Shown here piece by piece: positions 22,625-34,420 of a DNA stretch of 64,000 nucleotides. Within the stretch, counting starts at the first letter, position 1. Every line of letters begins with the position of its first letter. The translations under genes were made by a program, and so were the position numbers. A model generated the notes under the pieces. The model was not told where the DNA came from. It saw nothing but the letters and a program-made list of their open reading frames with translations, and searched no databases. Source of the stretch: Mauremys mutica (Eukaryota; Chordata; Testudines; Geoemydidae); the NCBI RefSeq assembly GCF_020497125.1, contig NC_059076.1, positions 9,973,951-10,037,950 of the forward strand, read 5' to 3'.

Positions 22625-24199
22625 AAAATATAGAGGCAAATTGCATAGGTTTACACAGATTAGCAATCTTAATTACATATGTTGTTGAAGCACCTGGCTT
22701 TTCTCTGGGGGCTTAGAATTCTGCAAAGTTTGGGATCAGAAAGGACTTCTGCAGATAACCCTGGTATGATAAAGATGCCCCGAAGCAATTTTGTGGAATA
22801 TCATATTGATCCATAGAGTGATTTTTGTTTTTGTCTTTGACTTCAGGAATGCACACATTTAGGAAAGTACACATAAGTTTTAGTGGTTCTTGTAGTACAT
22901 GTGAAAGACCATTGGGCTATTTGAAAAGCATCTGAGCCTCTCTTTTTAAGAACAAAACAAACAAAAACTAATATTCATGGAAAGTGCCAGTGAATATTTA
23001 ATTCTTCTGCAGCATACTTAGATGGGATTTGAACCAGCAACCACTTGAATAAAAATCATTAGCTGTTCCACTGCTCTGATACAGTAATTGATAGTCCTGA
23101 AGATTCATTATTCCTGATTATCTACAAAATAGATACAACTGTTAACAGCTAAGCCAACTTCCATGCATCACTTTGTGAATGGCCTCTCCTGCACTCTGGC
23201 AGGACCCTGCACAGGGATAAAGTCAGTCTTCATACCCTTTCAATCTTTGAACCCTTTGCCTGGGGCTTCTGAAGTCCATGGCTCTGGGTAGCACACCATG
23301 CAGACTGTCAATGCATCGAAAACCCTGGGGCCTTTCCCTTTCATTGAATTTATAAAAAAATAGGAATGAAACCAAACTTCAAAATACTGAAATCCTCCAA
23401 GACACTGAGTAACCTTTTCCCACACAGCTCTAACCAGAACATCAGAATCTGGGCCCTTCCTAGTTCCAAGCTGCATCCAAAACAAGTATCCATCTGTCAC
23501 ATTCATAGCATACCTATCAGCATGGTGCCAGAGTATTGTACATATTGAAAAGTTACACAGGTGAAGCTTCTTGTCTCTCTCTCTCCATTTTTTGCTGGTA
23601 TTTTTTAAATGTCTGGAAGGGGGGAAAAAAAGGGAAATAGACATTGCTTTGGGAAAACTTTGAAGAGAGTTTTAAATTCTTTCTGAAGGGTGCTGAGGTC
23701 CACGGGTCAATCTGAACAACTTCAGCTGTGAGCTCCACAGTCGTGAGCCAGCTGCCAAGAAAACGTTATCTCCTGTGCTCATTCTTGCGATAAAACAGTG
23801 CCATTGTTCCAGAGGAGTGTGCTGTCATTGATCACACCTGGTTTGATGGTCCCCCTGGTGGACTTGACCAATCCCATGGAGGAATTTTAAAGATTAGGGC
23901 CCCAACTTTCAACTCCACTCTATATCCAACAGAAAGTTCATGGAACTGAATACTGGGGTGATGTGCTTCTTGCAGCCTGTGTTATTGAGTGTGTGGGGTG
24001 TTGCATTTCTGAGCATACAAGGCTTTCTTTTAAAGGTCAATGTCTTAATTTGGGGGTACAAAGTGTTCCAGAATTGGAGCTGCTCTGTAATTTATCAATA
24101 CCGCATGCTGACCTGGTTTGTGGGATATTTATGGTATGAATATATTAATTTAGTTTAATCATGGGCTAACAGAAAAAATCAGGTGACACAAGGCATTGC
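22625..24199. other. No feature recognised
   Basis: AT-rich sequence. The 134-codon minus frame at 23240-23644 has no recognisable domain. A CTCF-like string 'tccaccagggggac' lies on the minus strand near 23848-23863. Confidence 0.35.
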
Positions 24200-24680
24200 A
24201 ATAATCTGATCTGCAGGTCCCAGAAGACTGTATCGCTATGACCAGTGCATATTTGACAGGATGGGGTGCATCCTCCTTGCCAGCTTTAGGTGAGAGAAGG
24301 CATTTCACTGCTGCAGTTCATTGGGAATCCATTGATGAGGAACCCAGAAGGTAGCTGAGGCTGGAAGCCATCTTGATAATCTGAGGAGAGATGCCCACTA
24401 TGGATGGTGATATCATGGCAAAGATGAGCTCTTTAAAATGCTTCCAGCTCCCCATCATCATCCCTTTAGTCTTGTTCAGTTTTAGATTCACTTGGTCTTC
24501 ATCCAGGTACTTATGTCTCCCAAAGGCTGCCACAGCTGGGAGATGGTGCTGTCTGCATTTGATACAACAGAGATATCGAGCTTGGAATCATCCACATATT
24601 GCTGGCATCTGAGTCCATGCTCTGTCATTGTCTAACCCAGCAGCTGCACAGAGATGGTAAATCAGACGGGGGAAAGGATG
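24200..24680 (-). repeat. Possible old LINE-derived repeat
   Basis: The text 'ttggaatcatccacatattg' and 'tagtcttgttcagttttag' resembles antisense parts of old amniote LINEs as I remember them. No intact frame. Family not assigned. Confidence 0.3.
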
Positions 24681-25166
24681 TGCTTATTTTTATGGTATAT
24701 TTATTAATGTATCAGCTATATTCAAAAAATCAGTGGAATAGGATACTGTACCGCCCTTCGCAGAAGTAGAGTAAGGTTTGGCATCACCAAACATGTAGTC
24801 TTTTACTGTTAATCAACTTCCGAGTGACATCCCCTTTGCTACAAACACATTTTGGACAGAGTTAGAACAAACACTAAGGCAAAATCCGTTTTATGATGTA
24901 TGCTAAACTCCCATTGGATATGTAAATGGAGCTCTGCGTGTGTATTGAAAACGTAGCACTATCTTTATTACAGGCTAGCAAATGGGAAAGCATTGGGGAA
25001 GCAAATGGGAAAGCATTACCAAACAGTGGCCTAGAAAGTGTGTGGCGTGATTATTCTGAGAGCAAGTAACAGTTTTTAACCTGTCTCCTGCTCATAAGGA
25101 TGTGTTTGACTAGCTAATTACAGGGTCTCATCTGGTAGCATTTTTATAATTAAAATAGGTGCTTAA
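24681..25166. other. No feature recognised
   Basis: No gene. A short duplication of 'gcaaatgggaaagcatt' occurs at about 24977-25017. Confidence 0.4.
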
Positions 25167-25465
25167 TAGAGCTGGTCAAAATAGTCCCATTAAGTTTTCT
25201 GTTTGTTTTTAATGAAAAACAGTATTAAGACTAATATGAAATTCTTTGTGGAAAAAAATTGTTTTGGTTGAATCCAATAAACTTTTGGCATCACTATTTT
25301 ACTTTTAATTTAGTTTATTTCTTTTAATAGCTTTGGTTTAATTTTTTATTAATGTCTGTGGGGGTTTTTTTTGTTTGTTGTTTTTTTTTCTTTTCTTTTG
25401 GTTTTAGAAAACTGAAAGTCTGTAGAAAACCCAGTTTGTTTTTGTTTTTGTTTTTTTCCAAAATA
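25167..25465. mobile_element. AT-rich MITE, left part
   Basis: Starts TAGAGCTGGTC, matching the ends of the 3442 and 62559 elements, and continues with T-rich text. The copy is interrupted by, or ends near, the Tc1/mariner-type element at 25466. No clear right end was found. Confidence 0.45.
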
Positions 25466-25637
25466 CACCCCCCATATAACGCTGTCCTCGGGAGCCAAAA
25501 AATCTCACCGCGTTATAGGTGAAACTGCATTATATCGAATTAGCTTTGCTCCACCAGAGTGCACAGCCCCGCCCCCCCAGAGTGCTGCTTTACCGAATTT
25601 GTGTTATATCAGGTCGCGTTATATTGGGGTAGAGGTG
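25466..25637. mobile_element. Small Tc1/mariner-type MITE
   Basis: The left end CACCCCCCATATAACGC and the right end GCGTTATATTGGGGTAGAGGTG are complementary apart from a short insertion. TA dinucleotides flank the unit at 25464-25465 and 25638-25639, the signature of Tc1/mariner insertion. 'cgcgttata' and 'tataacgc' words recur inside. There is no transposase gene. Superfamily is inferred from the TA duplication. Confidence 0.65.
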
Positions 25638-26957
25638 TATTTGCAGAGTTTTATTGTTGTTTGTTTCACTGTTTCCAGTGAAAAGCTGTACATTTTTGGG
25701 AAACTAAAACAAACAACTCCTCATCCACAAAAGAAAAGTAAATCCTATGTAAGAGAATGAGAAGTTGTTGACGATCGTTAGTCATTAGCTAATGAGAGCC
25801 CTCATTTTGACAGATTTGGGGATTCTAAATTCCAGTGAGAAACAATACGTGATTATTGAGTGCCATATCAAGATGTTGGTGATGATAGATAGTTCTGTGT
25901 GGATGATTGACATTTAAGGTGACTAGATCAATTTCTAAACTAAAGAAGTTGAGATAAGTTCAAATAACTCAACCAAACTGCCAAAACTTTGGAGGTTAAC
26001 CCAAGACTAGTCCCTGTACTGGGCCACATGAAATCTGGATTTTGCCCAGTCTCTTCCATCAATAAACCCAGGCACATAGCCCCAGTGATAGGACATCTAC
26101 TGGGAGACTAGTCGTAGCAGTGTGATAATTCTACCAGCAGAGCCTCTGTGAAAGTCTTGAATACAAACTGGATCTTCGCCTTCATCTTCTTGTTACAAAA
26201 ACATGAGGACTGGCACCTTCTGTCCTCCCTCAAAATACCCCTGTAAAATAGTGGAATTAGACACAGGAAAATACAGGGCCAGATTTTCAAAAGTGCTCAG
26301 GGCCAGGAGTTCCCATTCATAATCTCTAGCCATTTTGTTTAGGTGCCTACATGGGAGCTCTGGGGTGCTGAGCTTTCTTAAACTCTGCAGCATTTATTGT
26401 TGGTCCTAATTGGACAAATCCATTGTATGCATATCTGAAAGTATGTGTGTGAGGGGAAGGGGTGTTTATTTGTTCATTGTCTTGTTTCCATTCTTGTATT
26501 AGTGGCACACTAGAAATTATTCTATAAATAAATTGTGGTGAAGGAAGGGTGTGTGTGTGTTTGTGTCTGAGGTATTTTACTAGCTGCCCTTTCTCTAATG
26601 GGAACCGTGCTGGTACAATGTCACAGTGTGTTTCAGGAAATCTAGTCCATTCTACAAGCTGGTTAGGAAAATAAGTGACATATTTGCATGCCCAGCGCTC
26701 TGTCAGTATACAGCAATTCAATAGATTTCATGCCCTTAAAGCCACATGCTGCTTTTTTGAAAACTCATCACTGTCTCTTCAAGTCGCTGCAAATGGGCAT
26801 CAGCAAGGATCTGATGGATTGTTTCACCAGGAGCCAGCTGTCCTGTATTGGCATGTCAGAAGGTATTTTGTTCAACTTCCCTGAACCTACATCTTCGTCC
26901 AACAACAACAACAACAAAAAGTTTTAATGAATAAACTATATTTGATTCCAAAGATCA
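25638..26957. other. No gene; palindromic-repeat trace
   Basis: No supported coding region. Near 26285-26345 'ttttcaaaagtgctcagggc' followed by 'gtttaggtgcctac' is a diverged palindromic-repeat copy. At about 26900-26918 is a short (AAC)n run. Confidence 0.35.
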
Positions 26958-27028
26958 GAGGGTAAACTTTTCAAAAGTACCTGAGTCACTTAGGACCCAA
27001 AAGTGTTTAAGTGAACTAGGTTGTCTAT
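26958..27028. repeat. Palindromic repeat, left piece
   Basis: 'tttcaaaagtacctgagtca' and 'cttaggaccc' match the small palindromic class. A similar piece in 27331-27425 ('acctttggaaatcaggccc', 'caaagtcacctaaatgactt') may be its other half, split by the repeat at 27029-27330. Confidence 0.45.
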
Positions 27029-27330
27029 AAAAAGAATGAGGAGTACTTGTGGCACCTTAGAGACTAACAAATGTATTTGAGCATAAGCTTTCATGGGCTA
27101 AAACCCACTTAATCTGATGCATGCAGTGGAAAATACAGTAGGAAGATATATATACACAGAGGACATGAAAAAAAATGTGTTGCCATAGCAACTATAACAG
27201 GAGTAATCAGTTAAGATGGGCTATTATCAGCAGGAGAAAAAAACCTTTTGTAGTGATAATCAGGATGGCCCATTCTGAACAGTTGACAAGAAGGTGTGAG
27301 TAACAGTGTGAGGGGGGTTAGCATGTTTAT
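27029..27330 (+). mobile_element. 'GGCACCTTAGAGACTAACA' dispersed repeat, long single-arm copy
   Basis: Contains 'gtacttgtggcaccttagag', 'gagcataagctttcatgggc' and, further in, 'gtgataatcaggatggccca'. This is the same family as 22413-22624, with a longer interior and no right arm. The right boundary is approximate. Confidence 0.55.
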
Positions 27331-27439
27331 GTGCATCTTTACGTGCCTAAATACCTTTGGAAATCAGGCCCTAAGTCCATTTCCAAAGTCACCTAAATGA
27401 CTTAGGAGCCAATCTGGGACATTGGTAAAGTAAAAACTT

Positions 27440-28160
27440 TAACAAATGATAACAAGTCGCAGTAGGAAGAGAGCCTGAGAGAGAAGCCCTTGTATCAGAG
27501 GCCTGGTGTGAGGCCTGAGCTAAAGTAGTGGGCAAGCATTGCTGATATAAAGCGAAGTTGGCAAAAGTCAGGCTGTGCACAAACGTCAGGCTCTGCCTGC
27601 TTGCTAGGCACAGAGTACTCATGCAAACACATTCTAGAAGAGTGGTACCAGACCATCTCAGTATCAAGGATGGTACAAAAACATTCCCCACGGATAACAG
27701 GAACACACGGACCCCTCCTAAAAGATAAGGTCAGGATGACAGTGTAATGAATAGAGATGTTGTAATCGAACCAACATGTGCAAGGAGATGGGTGATAACT
27801 AGCTACGTCAGAGAACAGAAACTAACTATGTCAGAGGGGCAGTACGTATCTTGTTTGTATCAGGGTATAAAGAGGTATCTCTGAGAGAGTGTCTTGGTCC
27901 AGCCAAGGGGGAAATGGAAAGTCCCACCATTCACTGAGCTGCATCCATTGTCACGGACATACATGTCTTAGTATCCTCGTAGAGTCTGGCAGGTGCTATT
28001 ACCGTGCTTTGTTGACAATAAACCTGGCCCGGTGCCTTCATACCTTAACGGATCTTGTGGTCATTGGGAGGTTCGCTTGAGGTCTGCTGTGCCAGCTGTC
28101 TGCGCAGAGCTGGGGCAGCACACAGGGAGAACACACACACACACAGCTGAACATCTAACA
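27440..28160 (+). mobile_element. Endogenous retrovirus LTR
   Basis: The block has the order of a retroviral LTR: TATAAA at 27866-27871, AATAAA at 28017-28022, then a U5-like segment ('ttaacggatcttgtggtcat') ending in TAACA at 28160. No gag, pol or env remains next to it, so it is probably solo. The 5' end and target duplication could not be fixed; the start given is approximate. An (AC)n run lies near 28132-28143. Confidence 0.55.
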
Positions 28161-28499
28161 GTAACAAGTATTTTGTGATGGCTGAAGAGAACCACTGCAG
28201 TTATGGATGCTGGAAATGTTATTTTAATTGGCCTATGTTCTATTTCACACCTAAATTTCCTGTGGTGATGAATGGAAAGATTTTTATATTTTGTACCAGT
28301 TTTTCACAATGTAATTAAAATAAAAGCAAAGTTAAAATTACCAAAGGATGCTTTAAAGTAAGAGCAAGCTTATAATGTGGGATTACACCTTGGTGGGTTC
28401 TACCACAGGTGGTAAGCTTTACTTGAAACTTTAATATTAATGGTGGTTCAGATGACTACAGCTACTTGTGGTCTTAATCAAGTGTTGCTGGGTAATAAA

Positions 28500-29050
28500 C
28501 TTGAGAAAGAACAGAGAGACAGGAAAATGATGCAGATGGAATGAATGCTAATATAAAACACACAAAAAAAGCAGGGGAATATAGCTGCAGCCTGCCTGAC
28601 ATGAGTAATTAACACCTGGAAGGAAGCCTCATTTCATGGGAAATAGAAATAGGGAGGAAAACAGTTCATTAGGTTGAAAAAGACTATGTCTGAGCCACCT
28701 AAGATAAGAGAGAGAACACTGCAGGAACCACTTACTAGGAATGTAGACATGAGGTAAGGAATAGTTCAAGCATAGGTAGAGCATGCTGCACAGGGATTGG
28801 TTCCTGCAAAATGACCGAGTCAACCTAAAAATATGTAATGCATAGTATATGCAATGAGGTGCAAAATTGTATATGAAGGGAGCTGGTTTCTGTGAACTCT
28901 GGATGTGTGGCACACCCTATACCCCCCCATGCTTGAGTCTGATCTGCTCCACATAGCTTTGCTATATGCCAAATAAAGGAACCTGAGTGATTGAAATCTG
29001 GAGTTGAACTAAGGTTTTTGGATCCCAGAGAGCTGGATGGATCCAGAACT
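28500..29050 (+). repeat. Possible LTR-like repeat
   Basis: 'tatatgccaaataaaggaac' near 28968-28987 gives a poly(A) signal followed by U5-like wording ('gagtgattgaaatctgg'). No terminal duplication was found, and upstream limits are guesswork. Confidence 0.3.
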
Positions 29051-30487
29051 GTGCAAGGTGTTCTGGATAAGCCGAGTGGAAAAGTTCTCAGAGGGAATCC
29101 CCAAAAATAGATAGGTCTGTAGGAAAAGAAATATAAAGTCACCAGTTAGAGAGCTGAAGTCTTATTGTTCCTTCTGCTTTCCTTTTTCCTCTCCTCCCTC
29201 CCTGTAGGCCTTCCTGCGTGACTTTGTCACAGAATGAATTGTTGTAATGCAGGTAAGTAGTCTGAATGAGGGAGAGTCACTGAAACTCAACTGTAAAAGG
29301 ATTACAGATTTGTGTTTTTAATCTCCCTTGCAGAGTAAAGAAAGCGATGTTTTCCATAATGTACTATGTTCAGCATGCACTAAAAACTACTGTAGGGTCT
29401 ACCATTTTATTTAGCAGAGCAGAGCCAATAAAGACAACACCAACCGCATCATCACCATGGAGCTACATATATTTTGGACTCAAAGGATCCCATTTAGAAA
29501 GATGATCAGCACACCACCATTTCCATTAAGAAAAGTAGGAGCTAGAGAGCTGACTGTATTTAAAAATCTGGTGATTTATTTAGGTGCAGAAATGGGATTG
29601 GCTGGATAGTGAGCACTTTGGAAGATACGGGGCAGAAGAAGCTGAGATCATGCTCAAGGCATTGGAATGTCAGCATATTTGCCTTTGGTTACCATATCTA
29701 ACAGTATTGGGAATGTAGACAGAGGAGGACAGAATGTCCCAGGGGCAAAACTCGCCTGGATACGAGAGTCAGCTAAAATGATTTGGTTTCATTGTTATGG
29801 GAGATGGTAAAGGGTGGTGTTGATCTTCAGTCATCTTTCCTGCTGCTGGAAATCTTACTTGATTACAACTACAATCTTTTTTCCCATTTGAGGGTGTCTT
29901 GGGGCAGTACTATAGTCTTTATCCTTTAAGTTGGCACTTTTCTCTATTCAATAGAACCGTTAGGTATTTTAGATTCCTGGACATGTTTTCCTCCCAGCAT
30001 CCAACACTAGTTCTACCACATCACTGTCAACTAACACCTTATATTGTCTGATGTGCAGGCTTGTTCCTGGAAGCATTACTAATGTATGCACTCTGCAATT
30101 TCAATATTCAAACACTGCAGACACCTGTTACACGAAAAACTATTGAAGTAGATAATCCTATTTATCTAGCTTTCCTTTTTTTTCTATTTTCTAAGCAGAC
30201 AATACAGTGAAGTATAAGTCTCACATACCTATAGCTCTCTTTGTTCAAAGAGCTGAGGACTCTCCCACCCCCCAGTCCTTGTATGGAAACCCTACAAGTG
30301 GAAGAGCAGAGGGTTCTGAAACATATCCTTATAAAAATGCTAAGCATAACAAATAACTTTAAAGTCTGGATTTCAAAGTCCTAACCATAGGTGATGAGCT
30401 ACTAAATAGAAGCAAGTAGAATACTCCGGGAGGAAAGGCCCTATGCCAGTTATTTCAATAAGGCTAGAATATCACCCTAGACTCATA
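29051..30487. other. No feature recognised
   Basis: No gene and no clear repeat ends in this 1.4 kb. Confidence 0.4.
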
Positions 30488-30655
30488 CCTAGCTCTCATA
30501 TAGCATTGTTCATCTGTAGATCTCAAAGCACTTTCACAAGCGGGGCAACGTCTTCATCCCCATTGTACAGATGAGGAAAAATGACCTGCCCAAGGTCACC
30601 CAACAGCAGAACTAGGATAAGAATCTAGGTCTCGTGAATCCCAGTTCCACAGTCT
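30488..30655 (-). mobile_element. MIR/L2-like old repeat
   Basis: The plus strand shows 'ccccattgtacagatgagga', 'cccaaggtcacccaacagca' and 'ctaggtctcgtgaatcccag' in the usual antisense MIR order. It is an old, diverged copy. Confidence 0.65.
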
Positions 30656-30745
30656 CATAGTCTTTACGGTCAGAAGGGACCATCAAGATCATCTCATTTG
30701 AGCTGCTGCACACTGCAGGGCACAGAACCTCACCCACCCCCTCCT
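30656..30745. repeat. Dispersed repeat fragment
   Basis: 'agtctttacggtcagaaggg' followed by 'accatcaagatcatc' and 'cacagaacctcacccacccc' resembles a CR1-associated repeat common in birds and reptiles, as I remember it. Class uncertain. Confidence 0.4.
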
Positions 30746-32520
30746 CTAGGTCACATTACCTCTGTAAGAGATGCAGTGGGATCTAGAGGTTGGCCAGAGT
30801 CCTGGGAGCCAGACTCTTTTGTTCTCTAGCTGGTTTAGCAACAGACTCGTTCTGTGCAAAGTTTTGATGCCTGTGGTTTTTTTGGATCTCAGCTTGAGAG
30901 ACCTGAGACATCTCAAGCCAGGACCCCCAAAACTGAAGCACACAAAGTCAGTGACGATGTACTGTTGAGTATTTGGTCCTCTGTCTCACTTCCTTCGTTT
31001 TCAGTCCATGGCTCCTTATTACCTATTGCTATTCAGCGCAGTACCTGTGCAATCAGTTCAGTTATGCTGAAACCAGAAGGCTTATCCTCACATCTGCAAT
31101 ATGCACCCCGTAGCTATGAGCTGATTTTTTTTTCAGATTCATAACTTCAGTCCTATTTGCAGAAATAAGAGAGATCCATATATTGAATCGAACGGATTCA
31201 AGCCATGTTCTCCATCAACCCAAGCTACTGATTTGTTTGAAAGACTCTCTAGTCTCATTTAAAACCTAAACGTTGATCATTTAACCGCCCTGTCTCAACC
31301 ATTTAATATATTTATTCTGGGCATCCTGCTAGCCGTTAGAGTAGCATTTCCGTTTATTATTGCATTTGATACCCATATGTTTTGAAAGGAGCAAAGATAA
31401 CATGTTCAATAGCTTCTGAATGCAACAAACTGCTGTCGCTTTGCAGTTTGTTATACTTCAGTCAACTGCAGCTCAATGCAGTATGAGCAAACTAAGAGCC
31501 TTATGAGGAATTTTCAGATCCCATCATCTAGCCTATATCTGTCTCCAGTTTCTTAAGCATATGCCTAACTTAAAGGACATGAGTCCATCCCATTGACTGG
31601 ATGCTCTGCTTTGCTGAATGAGAACCTATGGGATGAAAGTGAAAGTGAGAGAATACAGCTGTGTGGTTCGTTGGTTTTTCTGATTTTGGTTTTCTTTGGA
31701 AAAGCCATCAAAGATGATTCCTGAAGAGCTTAAACAGGCAAACTTTCCAGGGACATCAATGGGAGTTTTGCCTGGTAGGAGTCTGTGGTTATGCCTGTTA
31801 ATTAGGAATAGTAAATGGTGTTACAGCAGGTTGGGAAAGAGAACTAGTTATTGTTTTAAAATAAAAAAAGCTGAAATGTTATCACTACTCACCTTTGTGT
31901 AGTAACTATGGAGATTTGAGATACCACAGAATAGGTAAAATCCTGGGCCCATTGAAGTCAATAGAAAAACTCCCATTGACTTTATGGGACCAGGATTTCA
32001 TCCTGTTTTCCTATACTTAAGTTAGACAAGACCTGTGCTATCCTAGACACTACCATGTGGCGAACAGGGATACATGTTTGCTTTGTAAAGGCAGTGACTC
32101 TACCTGTTCTTTTGGTGAGCACACAGCGAAGCAGATCTGCATGTTTAGCTCCCTACATTCCAACCTGGATTTTCGACGCCTGCTGGAGTTGTCTGTACAC
32201 TGCTTCACTGAACTAGTGACATACTGTCAGTGAACTGGAGGCACCACCCTATGAGCTGGTACAGTCTTCCTGGATGTAAAATATGGTGGTCATTATGTGG
32301 GGCCACAGGGATGGTAAAATAAAAGGGCAAATACACACAAGGATTAACTGGAGGTGTGGGGTAAAGCCAGGGAGTAAAACTGAAATCATAGGGTGTTCAC
32401 CTTCATTAGGAGTGGCCTCACTCCCACATGCAAAGTGTAGTTGGGCAACCATCTTTACTGTGGGCAATTCTGTCTTCAGTCCCAATGTAAGTAATGAGAG
32501 GAGGTAGCCATTGTTAAAAA
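30746..32520. other. No gene; one palindromic repeat
   Basis: No supported gene. Contains the small palindrome listed at 31936-32001. Frames at 30771-31144 show no domain. Confidence 0.35.
31936..32001. repeat. Palindromic repeat (hairpin)
   Basis: 'aaaatcctgggcccattgaa' on the left faces 'ttatgggaccaggattt' on the right, with 'gtcaatag' and 'cattgac' near the centre. Same design as 4499-4568. Confidence 0.65.
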
Positions 32521-32593
32521 GCAGGGGGTTGGACTAGATGACCTCCTGAGGTCCCTTCCAACCCTGAGATTCTATGATTCTATGATTCTATGA
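32521..32593 (+). mobile_element. CR1 LINE 3' end, copy A
   Basis: 'ttggactagatgacctcctg' followed by 'aggtcccttccaaccc' and three ATTCTATG-type units at 32569-32593. Only about 73 bases of the element are present. Confidence 0.85.
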
Positions 32594-32610
32594 AAAGCTC
32601 TCAGACTTAC

Positions 32611-32657
32611 TAGATGACCTCCTGAGGTCCCTTCCAACCCTGACATTCTATGATTCT
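32611..32657 (+). mobile_element. CR1 LINE 3' end, copy B
   Basis: Repeats 'tagatgacctcctgaggtcc' and 'cttccaaccctgacattc', ending in one ATTCTATG unit. It begins 17 bases after copy A on the same strand. Either a second insertion into the first tail or a local duplication would explain it. Confidence 0.85.
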
Positions 32658-33129
32658 GCCAGGCAGCAGCAGATGAAGAGATGCTTGAGAAACAAACAAA
32701 CAAACAAAAAAAAACCCACACATGCACTGTGTGACTCATAATAACAATGAGACACTTGGCAACTCTGCCTAAAACCTGCTTCTCCCTTGCAAATGACCAG
32801 CCACTGCCATTCACTCAGCTTGGGAGCAGCACTGAGAAAAAGGAGAGAATGCAGCCAGCTAGGAAAAGATGGAGGAGCTTGCCTCACTGAGGGGAAGCAG
32901 CATCACCAGAGCAGGCCACAAAAATTAGGACATTTGGGGATGAGAGAAAAGCCACTGAAGGCTGTTAGCTGAGCCTGGGGAGATTGTCATGAGTGCAACG
33001 GGTGTTTGCTCCCCTTCCTGCCCGTGAATTGTGATAGGCCTGAATGTGACTGTACAATGGCCCTAGTCCTCAAAACCTCACTTCTACAGCAGGATGGGAA
33101 TTTGTCACCAATGTTTTTGTTTGCCTGCT
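32658..33129. other. No feature recognised
   Basis: No gene. Short (CAAA)n run near 32693-32709. Confidence 0.4.
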
Positions 33130-33524
33130 TGTTTTTTATCCAGAAAATGCTGATTTGTCAAAACCAAAACTTCACAGGAATAGGTTGGTTTTGAATTTCC
33201 CATTGTGAAAGAAAAGAGAAAAAAAATGTTTGGTTTCTTTTACAATTTAAATATGGAACATTTTGATATTTTCAAAAATAAAAAGGACCCGTTTTGGGTT
33301 AAAACAACTTTTGGTTTTGAATTTTAAGCCAATTTATAGTTTTAAAAAAAATTGTTTTTTTTTAAATGCCAAAATCACAACTTCTTGAAACGATCAGAAT
33401 GAAATATTTATTTTATATTTGGCTTGTGAAAATTCCCAAGATTTTTGTCCCATTTCAGAATGGGATTTTTTTCTGAAATCTCGGGTTCTCGCAGGATGAG
33501 AAAACCCTCTCCTGCTCAGCGCTA
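33130..33524. mobile_element. AT-rich MITE, right end clear
   Basis: Dense in TTTTGAAAT/AAAACCAAA words. Ends 'ctcctgctcagcgcta', the complement of TAGCGCTGAGC, close to the TAGRGCTG ends of related copies. The left end is not resolved. Confidence 0.45.
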
Positions 33525-33679
33525 CTCAGCAATTTGGTGGCTTTTCTGAAAAATCCAGCCATAAGTGTCACAGGGCAAGCTGTTAGTTACTGAGTCCTTT
33601 TGAGAATCTGGTTCTCATTCAGAGCTGAGCTCTTTTCAAAATCCAGACCTAAATGTGGGTGCTGAAAATCCTTCCCAAT
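33525..33679. repeat. Palindromic-repeat pieces
   Basis: 'tttctgaaaaatccagcc' and 'gagctcttttcaaaatccag' are diverged arms of the small palindromic class. Confidence 0.35.
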
Positions 33680-34420
33680 GTGAATATTAAATGGTATTAT
33701 CCATGACCGTATCTCTCAAAAAACATTATCAATAATGGATCACTTTAATGAAAAGAGTCTTTGCTTTCCTGGTTTAGGGGTTTTGTAAGTGCACGTGACC
33801 GAAATAGCATCTCCTCCAAGTAACGTTAATCACCATCTCTCTAAAATCTCTGGTGTAATTTAATAGACAGCTGCTTTATATGGCAATAAAAGCTTCAGCG
33901 TTAATTAGAAATTCAGTTCAGTAAATAAAGGTCGGAACTTTTAATGTATTACACGAGGCATAAGGAAAAATTAATATGGGGGTCATAAACATTGTCTGTA
34001 TTTCACAGACAGGAAGCACTTTCAGTTGGAGTCTGTGAAATGCAAATTAGGTCATTTTATTCATTGAGCCTCACAAATCTCTCACCATGTTGCCACTACA
34101 GAAAAGGGGAAAATGAATGTGAGTGAATTGTTACCTCCAAAGGGTATGCGCTCATTGAGTTTGTGCTCAGTCGAAGAATCGACCGAGGTGCGGGCAAGAT
34201 GTTTGGAGCAATTTGTGTCACCCTAAATATCTATTGTAGCAAATTATAATGTATATATCATGAATCAGAACACAAAGAGATGTTAATTGTTATTTTAATT
34301 AGGATCAATTTACCAAGTTGCCGCAATACAATCTCTAAATTCACTGCTGCATTTTGCACTGTTGGTGCCCCCTAAATGGCAGAATCTGCTCATTCAAACA
34401 GCATTTGGCTGTGCTCATCA
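33680..34420. other. Candidate conserved noncoding block
   Basis: About 740 bases of AT-rich, complex sequence with none of the repeat words found elsewhere and no coding frame. It holds homeodomain-type cores (several TTAATTA/TAATT words near 33900, 34285 and 34300), an octamer-like 'atgcaaatta' near 34041 and a local inverted repeat ('gtctgtatttcacagac' near 33993-34009). The texture is like vertebrate developmental noncoding elements. Without an alignment this is only a suspicion. Confidence 0.3.

Noticed and set aside
23240..23644. 134-codon minus-strand frame
   Set aside because: No recognisable domain, splice context or neighbouring exons; fits a chance open frame.
27029..27330. Retroviral gene remnant
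   Set aside because: It belongs to a dispersed repeat with no gag, pol or env coding; similarity is only to other noncoding copies.
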